Assembly: GCA_023301795.1 (NCBI GenBank)
Contig: JALZVU010000088.1
Span: 1 to 64,000 of the forward strand
Direction of reading: 5' to 3'
Source: Granulosicoccus sp.
GTDB lineage: Bacteria; Pseudomonadota; Gammaproteobacteria; Granulosicoccales; Granulosicoccaceae
DNA length: 64,000 nucleotides
Position numbers and translations under genes: made by a program
Notes under the pieces: model-generated
The model's input: only the letters and a program-made list of their open reading frames with translations
The model's database searches: none
What the model was told of the DNA's origin: nothing
Shown: in pieces, positions 26,293-35,351 of the stretch
Layout of the letters: the number at the start of each line of letters is the position of its first letter
Position numbering within the stretch: position 1 is the first letter of the stretch

Positions 26293-28047
26293 GTGATACC
26301 CCTGATAGAGAAGCAGTTGCTCAGCGCGCTGTCTGTGTTGAAAGCGGATGGCGTTGTGCCGGAGGAGGTAAACCCTGCCATCGGTGTAACGCGCACCCGT
26401 GATGCTAGTCATGGGGACTTCGCCAGCAATCTTGCGATGATGTTGGCCAAGCCTGCCAAACGAGCCCCTCGCGATCTGGCTGAGGCACTGATAATGGCTC
26501 TGCCTTTTTCCGATGCGATCCGCGAGGTTGCCATCGCGGGTCCGGGTTTTATTAATTTCTTTCAGGTTGAGGAAGCGCAGTCTGTCGTGGTGCCCACTGT
26601 GCTTGAAAAGGCGGCAGACTTTGGCCGCAGCAATGTGGGTAGTGGCAAGCGCGTACAGGTCGAGTTCGTGTCAGCCAACCCTACCGGCCCTTTGCATGTT
26701 GGTCACGGGCGTGGTGCTGCCATGGGAGCTACCGTGTCGAATCTGCTGGAGGCGGTAGGGTATAAGGTAGATCGCGAGTACTACGTAAATGACGCCGGGC
26801 GGCAAATGGATATTCTGGCTACTAGTGTCTGGCTGCGCTACCTAGTGCTGTGTGGCGAGGAGCTCGACTTCCCTGTTAACGGCTACAAGGGTGAATACAT
26901 CATCCAGATTAGCCAGCAACTACTCGACCAGCACGCGCAAGGATTTCATCATCCAGTTGCCGAGGTTTTTGCGGGCTTAGAGCTAGATGAGCCTGCCGGT
27001 GGTGATAAAGAGACGCACATTGATGCGCTTATCCAGCGTGCACAGCAACTGCTGGGAGCTGAACACTACCAGGTAGTTTTTGATGCCGCATTAAATTCAA
27101 TCCTCACTGATATCAAGGATGATCTGGAGGAGTTCGGGGTCCATTACGATCAGTGGTTTAGTGAGCGCAGTATTGCCGATGATGTGCAATCTGTCGTCAA
27201 GCGACTCGAAGCGGCTGGGCACACCTATGTCAAAGATGGCGTTATCTGGTTCAAATCGTCAGAACTTGGTGATGTGAAAGATCGCGTTGTTATTCGAGCT
27301 AATGGATTGGCCACCTATTTTGCGTCAGATATTGCGTACATCGACAACAAGATACTGCGTGGTTATGATGAAGTACTGTACATGTTTGGTGCCGATCACC
27401 ACGGCTATACCGCACGGATGCTGGCTGCTTGCGAAGCGCTGGGTCACTCCCGTGAAAAGCTCCAGTTTTTATTAATTCAGTTTGCCATTCTCTATCGTGG
27501 CGGTGAGCGGGTGCAAATGTCGACCCGCTCTGGCTCGTTTGTGACCATTCGCGAGCTTCGCGATGAGGTGGGCCGTGATGCTGCACGATACTTCTATGTG
27601 ATGCGAAAATACTCCCAGCACATGGATTTTGATCTGGATCTGGCCAAATCCCAGTCCAATGATAATCCCGTGTATTACATACAGTATGCCTATGCCCGTA
27701 TCTGTAGCGTCATGCGTCAGTTAGAGCAACGCGATCTGGCCTTCGATCAGGCCGCAGGGCTTGCTGCATTGGGGCGTCTGGAGGAATCTGCCGAGACGGC
27801 ACTCATGACGGCGTTGTCCACCTATCCTGAACTTCTTCAACGCGCAGCGCTGGCTCATGAGCCTCACCAGCTCACAGGGTACTTGCGAGATCTGGCAAAT
27901 GGTCTACATAGTTACTACAACGCGCATAAGGTGTTGGTGGACGATCATGAGCTAAGGCACGCACGTGTATGCCTGCTGCTTGCCGTCAGGCAGGTGCTCG
28001 CTAATGGTTTGTCCATCATTGGCGTATCAACTCCCGAGGTGATGTAA
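26293..28047 (+). CDS. argS: Arginyl-tRNA synthetase
   Basis: The 584-residue class I aminoacyl-tRNA synthetase charges tRNA-Arg. It has the N-terminal Arg-specific domain, the HIGH box as HVGH (NPTGPLHVGHGRGAAMG), a KMSKS equivalent of MSTRSGSF type, and a C-terminal DALR anticodon-binding domain. The start is GTG 26293 with a weak GGA upstream. A short GC hairpin (26189-26210) lies in the gap after ovoA. The SPOR gene begins 4 bases after the stop, the same pairing seen in Pseudomonas. Confidence 0.97.
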   Translation: MIPLIEKQLLSALSVLKADGVVPEEVNPAIGVTRTRDASHGDFASNLAMMLAKPAKRAPRDLAEALIMALPFSDAIREVAIAGPGFINFFQVEEAQSVVVPTVLEKAADFGRSNVGSGKRVQVEFVSANPTGPLHVGHGRGAAMGATVSNLLEAVGYKVDREYYVNDAGRQMDILATSVWLRYLVLCGEELDFPVNGYKGEYIIQISQQLLDQHAQGFHHPVAEVFAGLELDEPAGGDKETHIDALIQRAQQLLGAEHYQVVFDAALNSILTDIKDDLEEFGVHYDQWFSERSIADDVQSVVKRLEAAGHTYVKDGVIWFKSSELGDVKDRVVIRANGLATYFASDIAYIDNKILRGYDEVLYMFGADHHGYTARMLAACEALGHSREKLQFLLIQFAILYRGGERVQMSTRSGSFVTIRELRDEVGRDAARYFYVMRKYSQHMDFDLDLAKSQSNDNPVYYIQYAYARICSVMRQLEQRDLAFDQAAGLAALGRLEESAETALMTALSTYPELLQRAALAHEPHQLTGYLRDLANGLHSYYNAHKVLVDDHELRHARVCLLLAVRQVLANGLSIIGVSTPEVM

Positions 28048-28051
28048 GTCC

Positions 28052-28762
28052 ATGGCAAAGACCAACCCTGTTCCTGTAGCCACACAGAACCGCCTGTTCA
28101 TCTGGGCGCTTGGCTTGCTTGTGGGGTTTGTTCTGGCATTTGTGTTTGTGCTTTCGCGCGTACCGGTTGATAACATCATCGGCCAGTACGGCAACGTTGA
28201 GGAACGTGGTGTCGACCTGGGCGACATGAATTTTGATTACTATTCTGTGCTGCAGGAACAGGGAGGCACTCAAAGCTCAGAGCAGCGGATTGTGGCTGTG
28301 GAGCCTCCAGTGGTCTTTATAGAAGAGCCTCCAGTGGACGTCCGGCAAGATAATTCGAACCTTGCGGAACCTGCCATTGCGCCTGCTCCTCGTATCCAGC
28401 AAATATCGCCACAGCAGGTTGAACAACCCCCACAAACTGCCTCATCAACCATACAAACTAACCCTGCTACTCAGGCACCCTCTCAGCAGGTGCAGGAAAT
28501 CGTACTGGCCAGTGAGACCGGCCAGGATGCCTACTATGTGGAGGCAGGTAATTACCGGGTAAATGATGATGCACTCAAAGTGCTTTCTTCGCTGCGCAGC
28601 CTAGGCCTGGATGCATTTATTGTCGTGCGCCAGGATAACAGTGGTACGTTTGGGCACCGGGTTCGCATCGGCCCCTTTTTCGATCAGACACGGCTGGACG
28701 AGACGCGAAACCGGTTGCGATCCAGCGGTATTAAACCTCGGCTGATACGGGTCAAGGGATAG
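28052..28762 (+). CDS. SPOR-domain membrane protein
   Basis: The 236-residue protein has a short cytoplasmic tail, one membrane helix (about 14-34, WALGLLVGFVLAFVFVL), a Pro/Gln-rich periplasmic linker (about 85-150) and a C-terminal SPOR domain (about 160-236, YYVEAGNYRVNDDALKVLSS ... HRVRIGPFFDQTR). SPOR domains bind denuded peptidoglycan at division sites. The layout is FtsN-like, but the argS-SPOR pairing is conserved while the role of this protein in division is an inference. Confidence 0.85.
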   Translation: MAKTNPVPVATQNRLFIWALGLLVGFVLAFVFVLSRVPVDNIIGQYGNVEERGVDLGDMNFDYYSVLQEQGGTQSSEQRIVAVEPPVVFIEEPPVDVRQDNSNLAEPAIAPAPRIQQISPQQVEQPPQTASSTIQTNPATQAPSQQVQEIVLASETGQDAYYVEAGNYRVNDDALKVLSSLRSLGLDAFIVVRQDNSGTFGHRVRIGPFFDQTRLDETRNRLRSSGIKPRLIRVKG

Positions 28763-28909
28763 TCCACGCTAGAAGATTGGTTGAGTAGCTCAGTGTTTGG
28801 CCCAGTGCATCGCGTATTGAGCTTTTATTAATCTCTACTGCCTCCCAGATGCGGGCGCTCAGGATTGTCACTCTGCTCGGCCTGAGGTCCAATATCGACA
28901 CCATGACAA

Positions 28910-28933
28910 CAGTGGTTCATTGAAGAACCACTG
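28910..28933 (+). repeat. Perfect 9-bp inverted repeat upstream of the RAYT gene
   Basis: CAGTGGTTC (28910-28918) and GAACCACTG (28925-28933) are exactly complementary around a 6-base loop, 9 bases before the AAGGAGGG ribosome site of the transposase. It may be a REP-like target of the neighbouring enzyme or an mRNA hairpin limiting its translation. Confidence 0.5.
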
Positions 28934-28959
28934 ACATCAGTATCCAAGGAGGGATAACG

Positions 28960-29655
28960 ATGAAGAAGCGGCAGGTGCAAGGCGTTGCGGGGCAGGTCTT
29001 GCACATCACACAACGATGTTACGAACAGAAGTTTCTGCTCAATGCGGAAACAGATCGACGGCGATGGCTATATTGGTTGTATCAGGCCAGGCGGCGCTTT
29101 GACATTAGCGTATTGAACTACGTCGTCACCTCAAACCATGTGCATATTCTGATTCAAGACCATAGCGGTGGCTCGGTAGCCGGCGTTATGGACATGATTA
29201 ACCAGCGCACAAACGCAGAATTAAACCGGAATCGACGCTGTGCGCTCTGGGCCCCCGGGTTCCAGACTACCGCTGTTCAGACAAACGAGCACCTTGCGCG
29301 TTGCATGGCCTATATCGATACCAATATGGTCCGTGCTGCTGTAGTGGCCCACCCTGTGGATTGGCGCTGCGGTGGTTACTACGAGTCGTTGTACCCCAAA
29401 GCGCGTGGCGGGCGGATCGATCACAGCAGCTTGCGTAAGCTGTTGCAATTCAAAACAAGCAAAGCCCTGCAGGCGGCTCGGGATCAATGGATTGACGTCA
29501 GATTGAACCAGGCTACGATGGTGCGTGAGCCCTACTGGAGCGACAGTATTGCAGTGGGTGACTTAGGCTTTGCGCTAAAAATGAAGCGATTCCTCGCGTA
29601 TGCCGATCCAGGGCGACGAGCTCAGCGTGAACGCGGGTGTTTCGCGGTTCGATAG
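28960..29655 (+). CDS. REP-associated tyrosine transposase (RAYT, Y1_Tnp)
   Basis: The 231-residue protein is a single-domain HUH nuclease of the IS200/IS605 relatives that are domesticated with REP palindromes. The HUH motif is SNHVHILIQ and the catalytic Tyr lies in CMAYIDTNMVRAAVV, with the Asn-x-Val-Arg-Ala context typical of RAYTs. A strong AAGGAGGG precedes the ATG. Inverted repeats lie on both sides (28910-28933 and 29721-29747). It is present once here, without terminal repeats of an insertion sequence, so it is better seen as a resident gene than a mobile copy. Confidence 0.85.
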   Translation: MKKRQVQGVAGQVLHITQRCYEQKFLLNAETDRRRWLYWLYQARRRFDISVLNYVVTSNHVHILIQDHSGGSVAGVMDMINQRTNAELNRNRRCALWAPGFQTTAVQTNEHLARCMAYIDTNMVRAAVVAHPVDWRCGGYYESLYPKARGGRIDHSSLRKLLQFKTSKALQAARDQWIDVRLNQATMVREPYWSDSIAVGDLGFALKMKRFLAYADPGRRAQRERGCFAVR

Positions 29656-29720
29656 GCGTCTGTCTGAGGGGTGGGCGGGCTAATGCTCTGCATTGGCCGT
29701 ATACTTCTTAAACCATCGGC

Positions 29721-29747
29721 GTCCCCCGCTGCCATGCAGTGGGAGAC
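29721..29747 (+). repeat. Hairpin downstream of the RAYT gene
   Basis: GTCCCCCGCTGC (29721-29732) pairs with GCAGTGGGAGAC (29736-29747) around a 3-base loop, with one mismatch and one wobble. Its GC-rich stem and tight loop are REP-like. No T-run follows, so a simple terminator is less likely. Confidence 0.45.
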
Positions 29748-29828
29748 ACCCGCGTCTGGTGAATGCCGGGTGCGTTAGCTGCCCACTTTTTGATTTCGAT
29801 CGTTGCCTTTAGATTCGCTATATCCACC

Positions 29829-32800
29829 ATGTCACTTGAGCCCAGCAATGAGTCCCCTACAAGCGTCATGTCGGCCAAGGCGCTACACAGGCTGATCGAT
29901 GATTGTCTGAAGATCGACCAACAGCGGCTGCGTCGACGGGTTCGCAATCTGGCTGGTAAGTCTGAAGGTGATGAAGCACTGATAAAGTTTCAGGAGCAGG
30001 TGCAGCGCTCTACGCAGAAACGTCAGCAGAGACTGGCGAATAAACCCACGCCCGAGTATCCACCTGAACTACCGGTTGTTGAGCAGCGCGAAGAGATTCT
30101 GGCTGCTATAAAAGCCCATCAGGTGGTCATCTTGTGTGGTGAGACAGGTTCTGGGAAGACCACGCAATTACCCAAAATCTGCCTTGATGCAGGTCGTGGT
30201 GTGGCAGGTCTTATCGGTCATACCCAGCCACGAAGGATAGCCGCTCGAAGTGTAGCTGCACGTATTGCTAGTGAGCTGAACACCAGCATTGGTGAGGCGG
30301 TGGGATTCAAGATACGTTTTAGTGATCAGGTCAGCGAGCGAAGCTATATAAAGCTAATGACAGACGGCATCTTGTTAGCCGAAATCCAGAATGATCCCTG
30401 GCTCAATCAATATGACACTCTCATCATCGATGAGGCGCACGAGCGTTCACTGAATATCGATTTTCTGCTGGGGTATTTAAAAAATCTGTTAAGTCGGCGA
30501 ACTGATCTGAAGCTGATCATTACCTCGGCCACCATTGATCCGGAGCGTTTCGCGGAGCATTTTAACGGCGCGCCAATTATCAGAGCCGAAGGGCGTACCT
30601 ATCCTGTCGAGCTTCGTTATGCGCCTCCAGAATCCACCTCAGGAGAGGAGGGTGATTCGCTGGATGATATTGACATGCCGACTGCAATCGTCAACGCATG
30701 CGAGGCGCTTTTGCAAGAGCGTCAGCACGACATCCTTGTGTTCCTAAGTGGCGAGCGCGATATTCGTGAGCTGGCTGACCTACTAGGCAAACAGTCATCG
30801 CATAATCGATCCTTTCGGGGCGTTGAGATCCTGCCGTTGTTCTCGCGTTTGTCGAATGCAGAGCAGAACCGCATTTTCGCAAAACACACCACGCCGCGCA
30901 TTGTACTGGCGACTAACGTGGCAGAAACCTCGCTGACGGTACCCGGTATTCGTGCTGTCATTGATCCCGGATATGCTCGCTTGTCGCGATACAGCGTGCG
31001 CAGCAAAGTACAGAGGCTACCTATCGAAAAAGTCTCGCAGGCATCAGCCAATCAGCGCATGGGGCGCTGTGGGCGTGAAGCCCCTGGGGTATGCATCAGA
31101 TTGTATTCAGAAGAGGATTTTATCAATCGCGCAGAATTCACCGAGCCGGAAATACTCAGAACCAATCTGTCTGCTGTCATCTTGCAGATGGCGTCCATGA
31201 AGCTTGGATTGATTGATGATTTCCCGTTTGTGGAATCCCCTGATGCAAAGTTTATCAATGATGGATACCGTACTCTGCAAGAGTTGGCAGCCCTTGATGA
31301 AAAGCGGCAATTGACACCGCTGGGTACGCGTCTGGCTAAGTTGCCCATTGATCCACGCTTGGGGCGCATGTTGCTGGCGTCGGCCGATGAGGGCTGTGTT
31401 AACGAAGTATTGACGATTGTCAGTGCGCTGTCGGTGCAGGATCCGCGCGATCGACCCTTTGATAAGCGTCAGGCTGCTGATGAGCAACACGCCGAATTCA
31501 ACCATGAAAGCTCGGATTTTATGGCGTGGTTGAATTTGTGGAATTTCTGCACTGTGCAGAAGGAGAATCTGTCAAATTCGCAGTTTCGCAAAATGTGCAG
31601 GCAGCGCTATCTATCTGCATTGCGCATCATCGAATGGATCGATGTCCGCCGGCAACTGGAACGGTTGTGTAAGGATTTACAGCTTCCCATTAGCAGCAGC
31701 GAAGCCAAGGAAGAAAATGTCCATCGGGCGTTGTTGGCAGGGCTGTTGGCCAATGTGGCGACGCGCACTGAGAAAAAAGGCTATCTGGGTACCCGTAATC
31801 GGCACCTGAATATTTTTCCAGGCTCTGGTCTTTTCAAGAAAGGACCCAAGTGGATGATGGCCGCGGAGATTGCTGAAACCAGCAAGCTCTACGCTCGCCA
31901 GGTGGCTTCCATTGATCCGGGTTGGATTGAGGCCCAGGCTGAGCACTTGCTGCATTACAGTTACCGTGATGCGCACTGGCAACGTCGCAAAGGCACGGTG
32001 GGTGCGTGGGCCCAGTCCACGTTGTACGGTCTGATCATTAATCCGAAAAAGGGCGTTGACTACTCACGGATAAACCCCGGAGAGTCGCGCCAGATTTTTA
32101 TTCGAGAGGCGTTGGTCAATGGTGAGCTGATCACCAAAGGCGAGTTCCATCGTTATAACCAACAGCTGCTGGAAGAGGTCACATCCCTTGAGGAGAAGTC
32201 GCGCAGGCGTGACATCGTGGTTGATCCGGAAGAGTTGGTGCGTTTCTACGATGCCTTGATCCCTGAGGACATCTGCAACGCCCGCACGTTTGAGACGTGG
32301 CGTAAAACCTTTGAGAGCGATAATGCGCGCGGATTGTATTTTGTGCGTGAGCAGCTAATTGCTAATGATGATGTCAATGTCAGCGCAACTGATTACCCTG
32401 ATCAGATTGAAATGCAAGGTATGGTGCTGCCGCTTCGTTATCACTTTGCGCCTGGAGAGGATGATGATGGGGTGACCCTGGTGTGCCCTGTCGAGGTGCT
32501 CAACCGTGTGCCTGTGGCACGCTGTGAATGGTTGGTGCCCGGCATGCTGGACGAAAAAATTATACTGCTGATCAAGTCCTTGCCCAAATCACTTCGTCGA
32601 AATTTTGTTCCGGCCCCCGACTATGCGTCAGCAGCAACTGCGGCTATGCAAGCTGATAGCGGATCGTTACTCGGTGCCTTGTCGCGGGAGCTGCACCGCA
32701 TGAGTGGTGTCAGGATAACGCGCGATGACTGGGACGCCAGCAACTTGCCTGTCCACTTGAAAATGCGCTACAGCGTGGTGGGGAGTCATGGACAAGAGCT

Positions 32801-33770
32801 ACGAAGTGGCCGTGATCTGGAGGCTCTGCAAGCGGCCTATGTGGGTGAGGTTGAAGAGACGTTATTAAAGTTCAGCGACAACAGTATTGAGCGTGATCAG
32901 GTCACTGACTGGAACTTCGGAGATTTACCGCAAAGTGTCGATATCGAGAAAAGCGGTATGACTATGCAGGGATATCCCGCGTTGCAGGCCACCCGGGATG
33001 GTGTGGGCATCAAATTGTTTGCCACGCCCAGTGCGGCGATGAGCGCGATGCCGCTTGGACTGCGAGCCTTGTACAAGCAAGTGCTCAAGGACGAGGTGAA
33101 GTACTTGCAACGTAAGTTACCCAATATCAATGTATTGAGTTTGCGTTTCACACCATTCGGTAACAAACAATCTCTGATAGCCGACATCGTGAATGCTGCT
33201 TTTGATGAGACGTTCATTAATCCTGTCGAACTGCCACGTACACGCGATGCGTTCATGAAAGCATTGCAAGATAATCGCGCCAACCTTGTTGGAGTCGCCG
33301 GTGAGATGTGTGATCGGCTCGGGCAAGTCTTTGAGCAGCACCGTCAGGTGGCAAAGCGCCTCGAGGGCTCGATCTCCCTGAGCTGGATAGAGCCTGCCAC
33401 TGATATCAAAGAGCAGATAGCCTCATTGTTGTTCAACGGCTTTGTCACAGCCACAGGGCTACAGAGGCTAGCTCGTCTACCTGTGTATTTTCAGGCGATG
33501 GATAAACGACTGGATGCTATCGACAGGGCACCGGATAAGGATCGGCGGCGGCGCTCTGAGTTTCTACCCGTATGGGAGCGATTCTGTGCTCTGCCGGGCG
33601 ACAAGGACGATGATCCGCACTATCGCACGGCTCATCAGACGCTGCGTTGGGCCTTTGAAGAGTTGCGGGTATCGCTTTTTGCTCAGGATTTAGGGACCAG
33701 TGAAAAGGTGTCAGTGTCCAAGCTGGAGAATCGAGTGGAGGAGTTGAGCAAGTGGATGCCCAAAATTTGA
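29829..33770 (+). CDS. hrpA: ATP-dependent RNA helicase HrpA
   Basis: The 1313-residue DEAH-box helicase is close in length to E. coli HrpA. Walker A is GETGSGKTTQLPK (from residue 104) and the DEAH box begins at D201 (IIDEAHERSLNIDFLLGYL). Motifs SATIDPERF, LATNVAETSLTVPGI and QRMGRCGR follow, then HA2/OB-fold regions and the long DUF3418 C-terminus (SLPKSLRRNFVPAPDY). HrpA acts in mRNA processing and ribosome rescue. ATG 29829 is preferred over the upstream frame start at 29763; ATG 29868 is also possible. It stands alone, preceded by the RAYT hairpin. Confidence 0.96.
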   Translation: MSLEPSNESPTSVMSAKALHRLIDDCLKIDQQRLRRRVRNLAGKSEGDEALIKFQEQVQRSTQKRQQRLANKPTPEYPPELPVVEQREEILAAIKAHQVVILCGETGSGKTTQLPKICLDAGRGVAGLIGHTQPRRIAARSVAARIASELNTSIGEAVGFKIRFSDQVSERSYIKLMTDGILLAEIQNDPWLNQYDTLIIDEAHERSLNIDFLLGYLKNLLSRRTDLKLIITSATIDPERFAEHFNGAPIIRAEGRTYPVELRYAPPESTSGEEGDSLDDIDMPTAIVNACEALLQERQHDILVFLSGERDIRELADLLGKQSSHNRSFRGVEILPLFSRLSNAEQNRIFAKHTTPRIVLATNVAETSLTVPGIRAVIDPGYARLSRYSVRSKVQRLPIEKVSQASANQRMGRCGREAPGVCIRLYSEEDFINRAEFTEPEILRTNLSAVILQMASMKLGLIDDFPFVESPDAKFINDGYRTLQELAALDEKRQLTPLGTRLAKLPIDPRLGRMLLASADEGCVNEVLTIVSALSVQDPRDRPFDKRQAADEQHAEFNHESSDFMAWLNLWNFCTVQKENLSNSQFRKMCRQRYLSALRIIEWIDVRRQLERLCKDLQLPISSSEAKEENVHRALLAGLLANVATRTEKKGYLGTRNRHLNIFPGSGLFKKGPKWMMAAEIAETSKLYARQVASIDPGWIEAQAEHLLHYSYRDAHWQRRKGTVGAWAQSTLYGLIINPKKGVDYSRINPGESRQIFIREALVNGELITKGEFHRYNQQLLEEVTSLEEKSRRRDIVVDPEELVRFYDALIPEDICNARTFETWRKTFESDNARGLYFVREQLIANDDVNVSATDYPDQIEMQGMVLPLRYHFAPGEDDDGVTLVCPVEVLNRVPVARCEWLVPGMLDEKIILLIKSLPKSLRRNFVPAPDYASAATAAMQADSGSLLGALSRELHRMSGVRITRDDWDASNLPVHLKMRYSVVGSHGQELRSGRDLEALQAAYVGEVEETLLKFSDNSIERDQVTDWNFGDLPQSVDIEKSGMTMQGYPALQATRDGVGIKLFATPSAAMSAMPLGLRALYKQVLKDEVKYLQRKLPNINVLSLRFTPFGNKQSLIADIVNAAFDETFINPVELPRTRDAFMKALQDNRANLVGVAGEMCDRLGQVFEQHRQVAKRLEGSISLSWIEPATDIKEQIASLLFNGFVTATGLQRLARLPVYFQAMDKRLDAIDRAPDKDRRRRSEFLPVWERFCALPGDKDDDPHYRTAHQTLRWAFEELRVSLFAQDLGTSEKVSVSKLENRVEELSKWMPKI

Positions 33771-33789
33771 CACATAGTGCGAGTTTTCC

Positions 33790-33817
33790 TTGTCAGCCCT
33801 GAATACACGTCTACACT
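33790..33817 (+). promoter_or_regulatory. Putative sigma-70 promoter for the YfaZ-like gene
   Basis: TTGTCA (33790-33795) and TACACT (33812-33817) are separated by 16 bases and lie 34 bases before the ATG at 33852. The hexamers match the consensus at five and four of six positions. Confidence 0.35.
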
Positions 33818-33851
33818 TAGCGCATAATATTAGGCGGTCTTAGGGTGTGAA

Positions 33852-34469
33852 ATGAAAAAACTGATTGCAGCAGCCATTCTGCTAACAGCGCCTGCGACTC
33901 TTTGGGCCGCAGCTCTGGACTTATCGCTGAGTAATGAGACAGCCAATCTGGTTTATGTGTTCAACGAGGACCCATTGAACCGGAGCAGGCTTCAGGGAGA
34001 AAGCGGAGGTTCGGAGATTTCTTTGGGGCTTTTCTTCAACGAGGCCAGCGATAACATCGTGCACGGTACGCTCCTGGCTCGCGGTTATCGCGAATCGAGA
34101 TCGTCGCAGTACCAGATCAGCGCAGGCATGCGACTTCTTGGCGGGAACATCAGCGTAATTAATGATCAAATTCAGGAAGAAGACAGCGAAACCGTGGGCG
34201 CATTGGCCTTGGGTTTTCAGGCAGGTCTGTTGCTGAAGCCCGGAAATTTCAATCCTGTAGATCTTACCTTCGAAGGCTTTTATGCGCCTAGCATCACCAG
34301 TTTTTCAGATGCAGAGCGTTATGGTGAGGTAGCTGTGCGCTTGCAAGTGGACATCATGACGCGGGCTCGTGCCTACATCGGGTATCGACGAATTCGTTTT
34401 GATACTAATGATTTTGAAAATGTCACACTCGATCGAAGCGCACATGTCGGTTTGAGTATCTCTTTCTGA
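33852..34469 (+). CDS. YfaZ-family outer-membrane protein
   Basis: The 205-residue protein has a clear signal peptide (MKKLIAAAILLTAPATLWAA) and alternating strand patterns ending in SISF, with the terminal Phe typical of outer-membrane barrels. The stretch FEGFYAPSITSFSDAERYGE and the closing GYRRIRFDTNDFENV match the YfaZ family, whose function is unknown. It lies between hrpA and mazG with its own likely promoter. Confidence 0.8.
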   Translation: MKKLIAAAILLTAPATLWAAALDLSLSNETANLVYVFNEDPLNRSRLQGESGGSEISLGLFFNEASDNIVHGTLLARGYRESRSSQYQISAGMRLLGGNISVINDQIQEEDSETVGALALGFQAGLLLKPGNFNPVDLTFEGFYAPSITSFSDAERYGEVAVRLQVDIMTRARAYIGYRRIRFDTNDFENVTLDRSAHVGLSISF

Positions 34470-34518
34470 TCGGAATGAGCATCCGTCGGTATCTCTGCGC
34501 TATCCGGAGGACGGGCTT

Positions 34519-35334
34519 GTGAGCGTACCCATCGATCAGCTGCGCGACATCATGCGCCAGCTCCGTGATCCCGAGACTGGCTGTGCATGGGACATCAAAC
34601 AAGACTTTAGCAGCATTGCAGCCTTCACTCTAGAAGAGGCTTATGAGGTTGTTGATGCCATCGAACGTGGCGATCTGGACGATTTAAAAGATGAGCTTGG
34701 GGATTTGCTCTTACAAGTGGTGTTTCATGCGCAGATGGCCAGCGAGCGCAATCTTTTCGACTTTGATGATGTCACACAGGCCATCTGCGACAAGATGGTA
34801 AGACGTCACCCTCACGTATTCGGTGATGTGGTGTTCAAGACTGAGGCTGAGTTAAAAGCGTCGTGGGAGTCGATCAAGGCCGAGGAACGCCGGAACAAGC
34901 GGCAATCTAAGGCAAAAGCTCTGGATAGGGATACACCTGCTGTTACTTCAGCGCTGGATGGTGTTGCACCTAATCTACCTGCGTTGAAGCTGGCCGACAA
35001 AATTCAGAAGCGTGCTGCACGAACCGGTTTTGACTGGCCGGATATTCATCCAGTGTGGGAAAAACTGGACGAAGAAATTGCGGAAGTGCACGAGGCCATG
35101 GCAGATAACGAGCCTGCCGCTGTGAGCGATGAAATCGGTGATTTACTGTTCACCGTCGTGAATCTTGCACGCCACGCCGGTGTGGACTCGGAAGCTGCCT
35201 TGCGACAAGCCAGTATCAAGTTTGAACAGCGATTCCGACGAGTTGAACACTACGCCGCACAAGCAGATCAATCACTGTCTGGCATGACTCCAGAAGAGTT
35301 GGACGCGTTATGGCGTCGCGCCAAACAGCAATGA
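34519..35334 (+). CDS. mazG: Nucleoside triphosphate pyrophosphohydrolase MazG
   Basis: The 271-residue protein has two MazG domains. The first carries EEAYEVVDAIERGDLDDLKD and ELGDLLLQVVFH, the second EEIAEVHEAM and DEIGDLLFTVV, giving the ExxE and ExxD metal-binding helices. It hydrolyses NTPs and dNTPs to monophosphates and PPi, cleaning the pool of abnormal nucleotides or lowering ppGpp under stress. The start is GTG 34519 with CCGGAGG eight bases before it. It converges with the L,D-transpeptidase gene. Confidence 0.95.
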   Translation: MSVPIDQLRDIMRQLRDPETGCAWDIKQDFSSIAAFTLEEAYEVVDAIERGDLDDLKDELGDLLLQVVFHAQMASERNLFDFDDVTQAICDKMVRRHPHVFGDVVFKTEAELKASWESIKAEERRNKRQSKAKALDRDTPAVTSALDGVAPNLPALKLADKIQKRAARTGFDWPDIHPVWEKLDEEIAEVHEAMADNEPAAVSDEIGDLLFTVVNLARHAGVDSEAALRQASIKFEQRFRRVEHYAAQADQSLSGMTPEELDALWRRAKQQ

Positions 35335-35351
35335 TTGACCCTTCACTTAGC

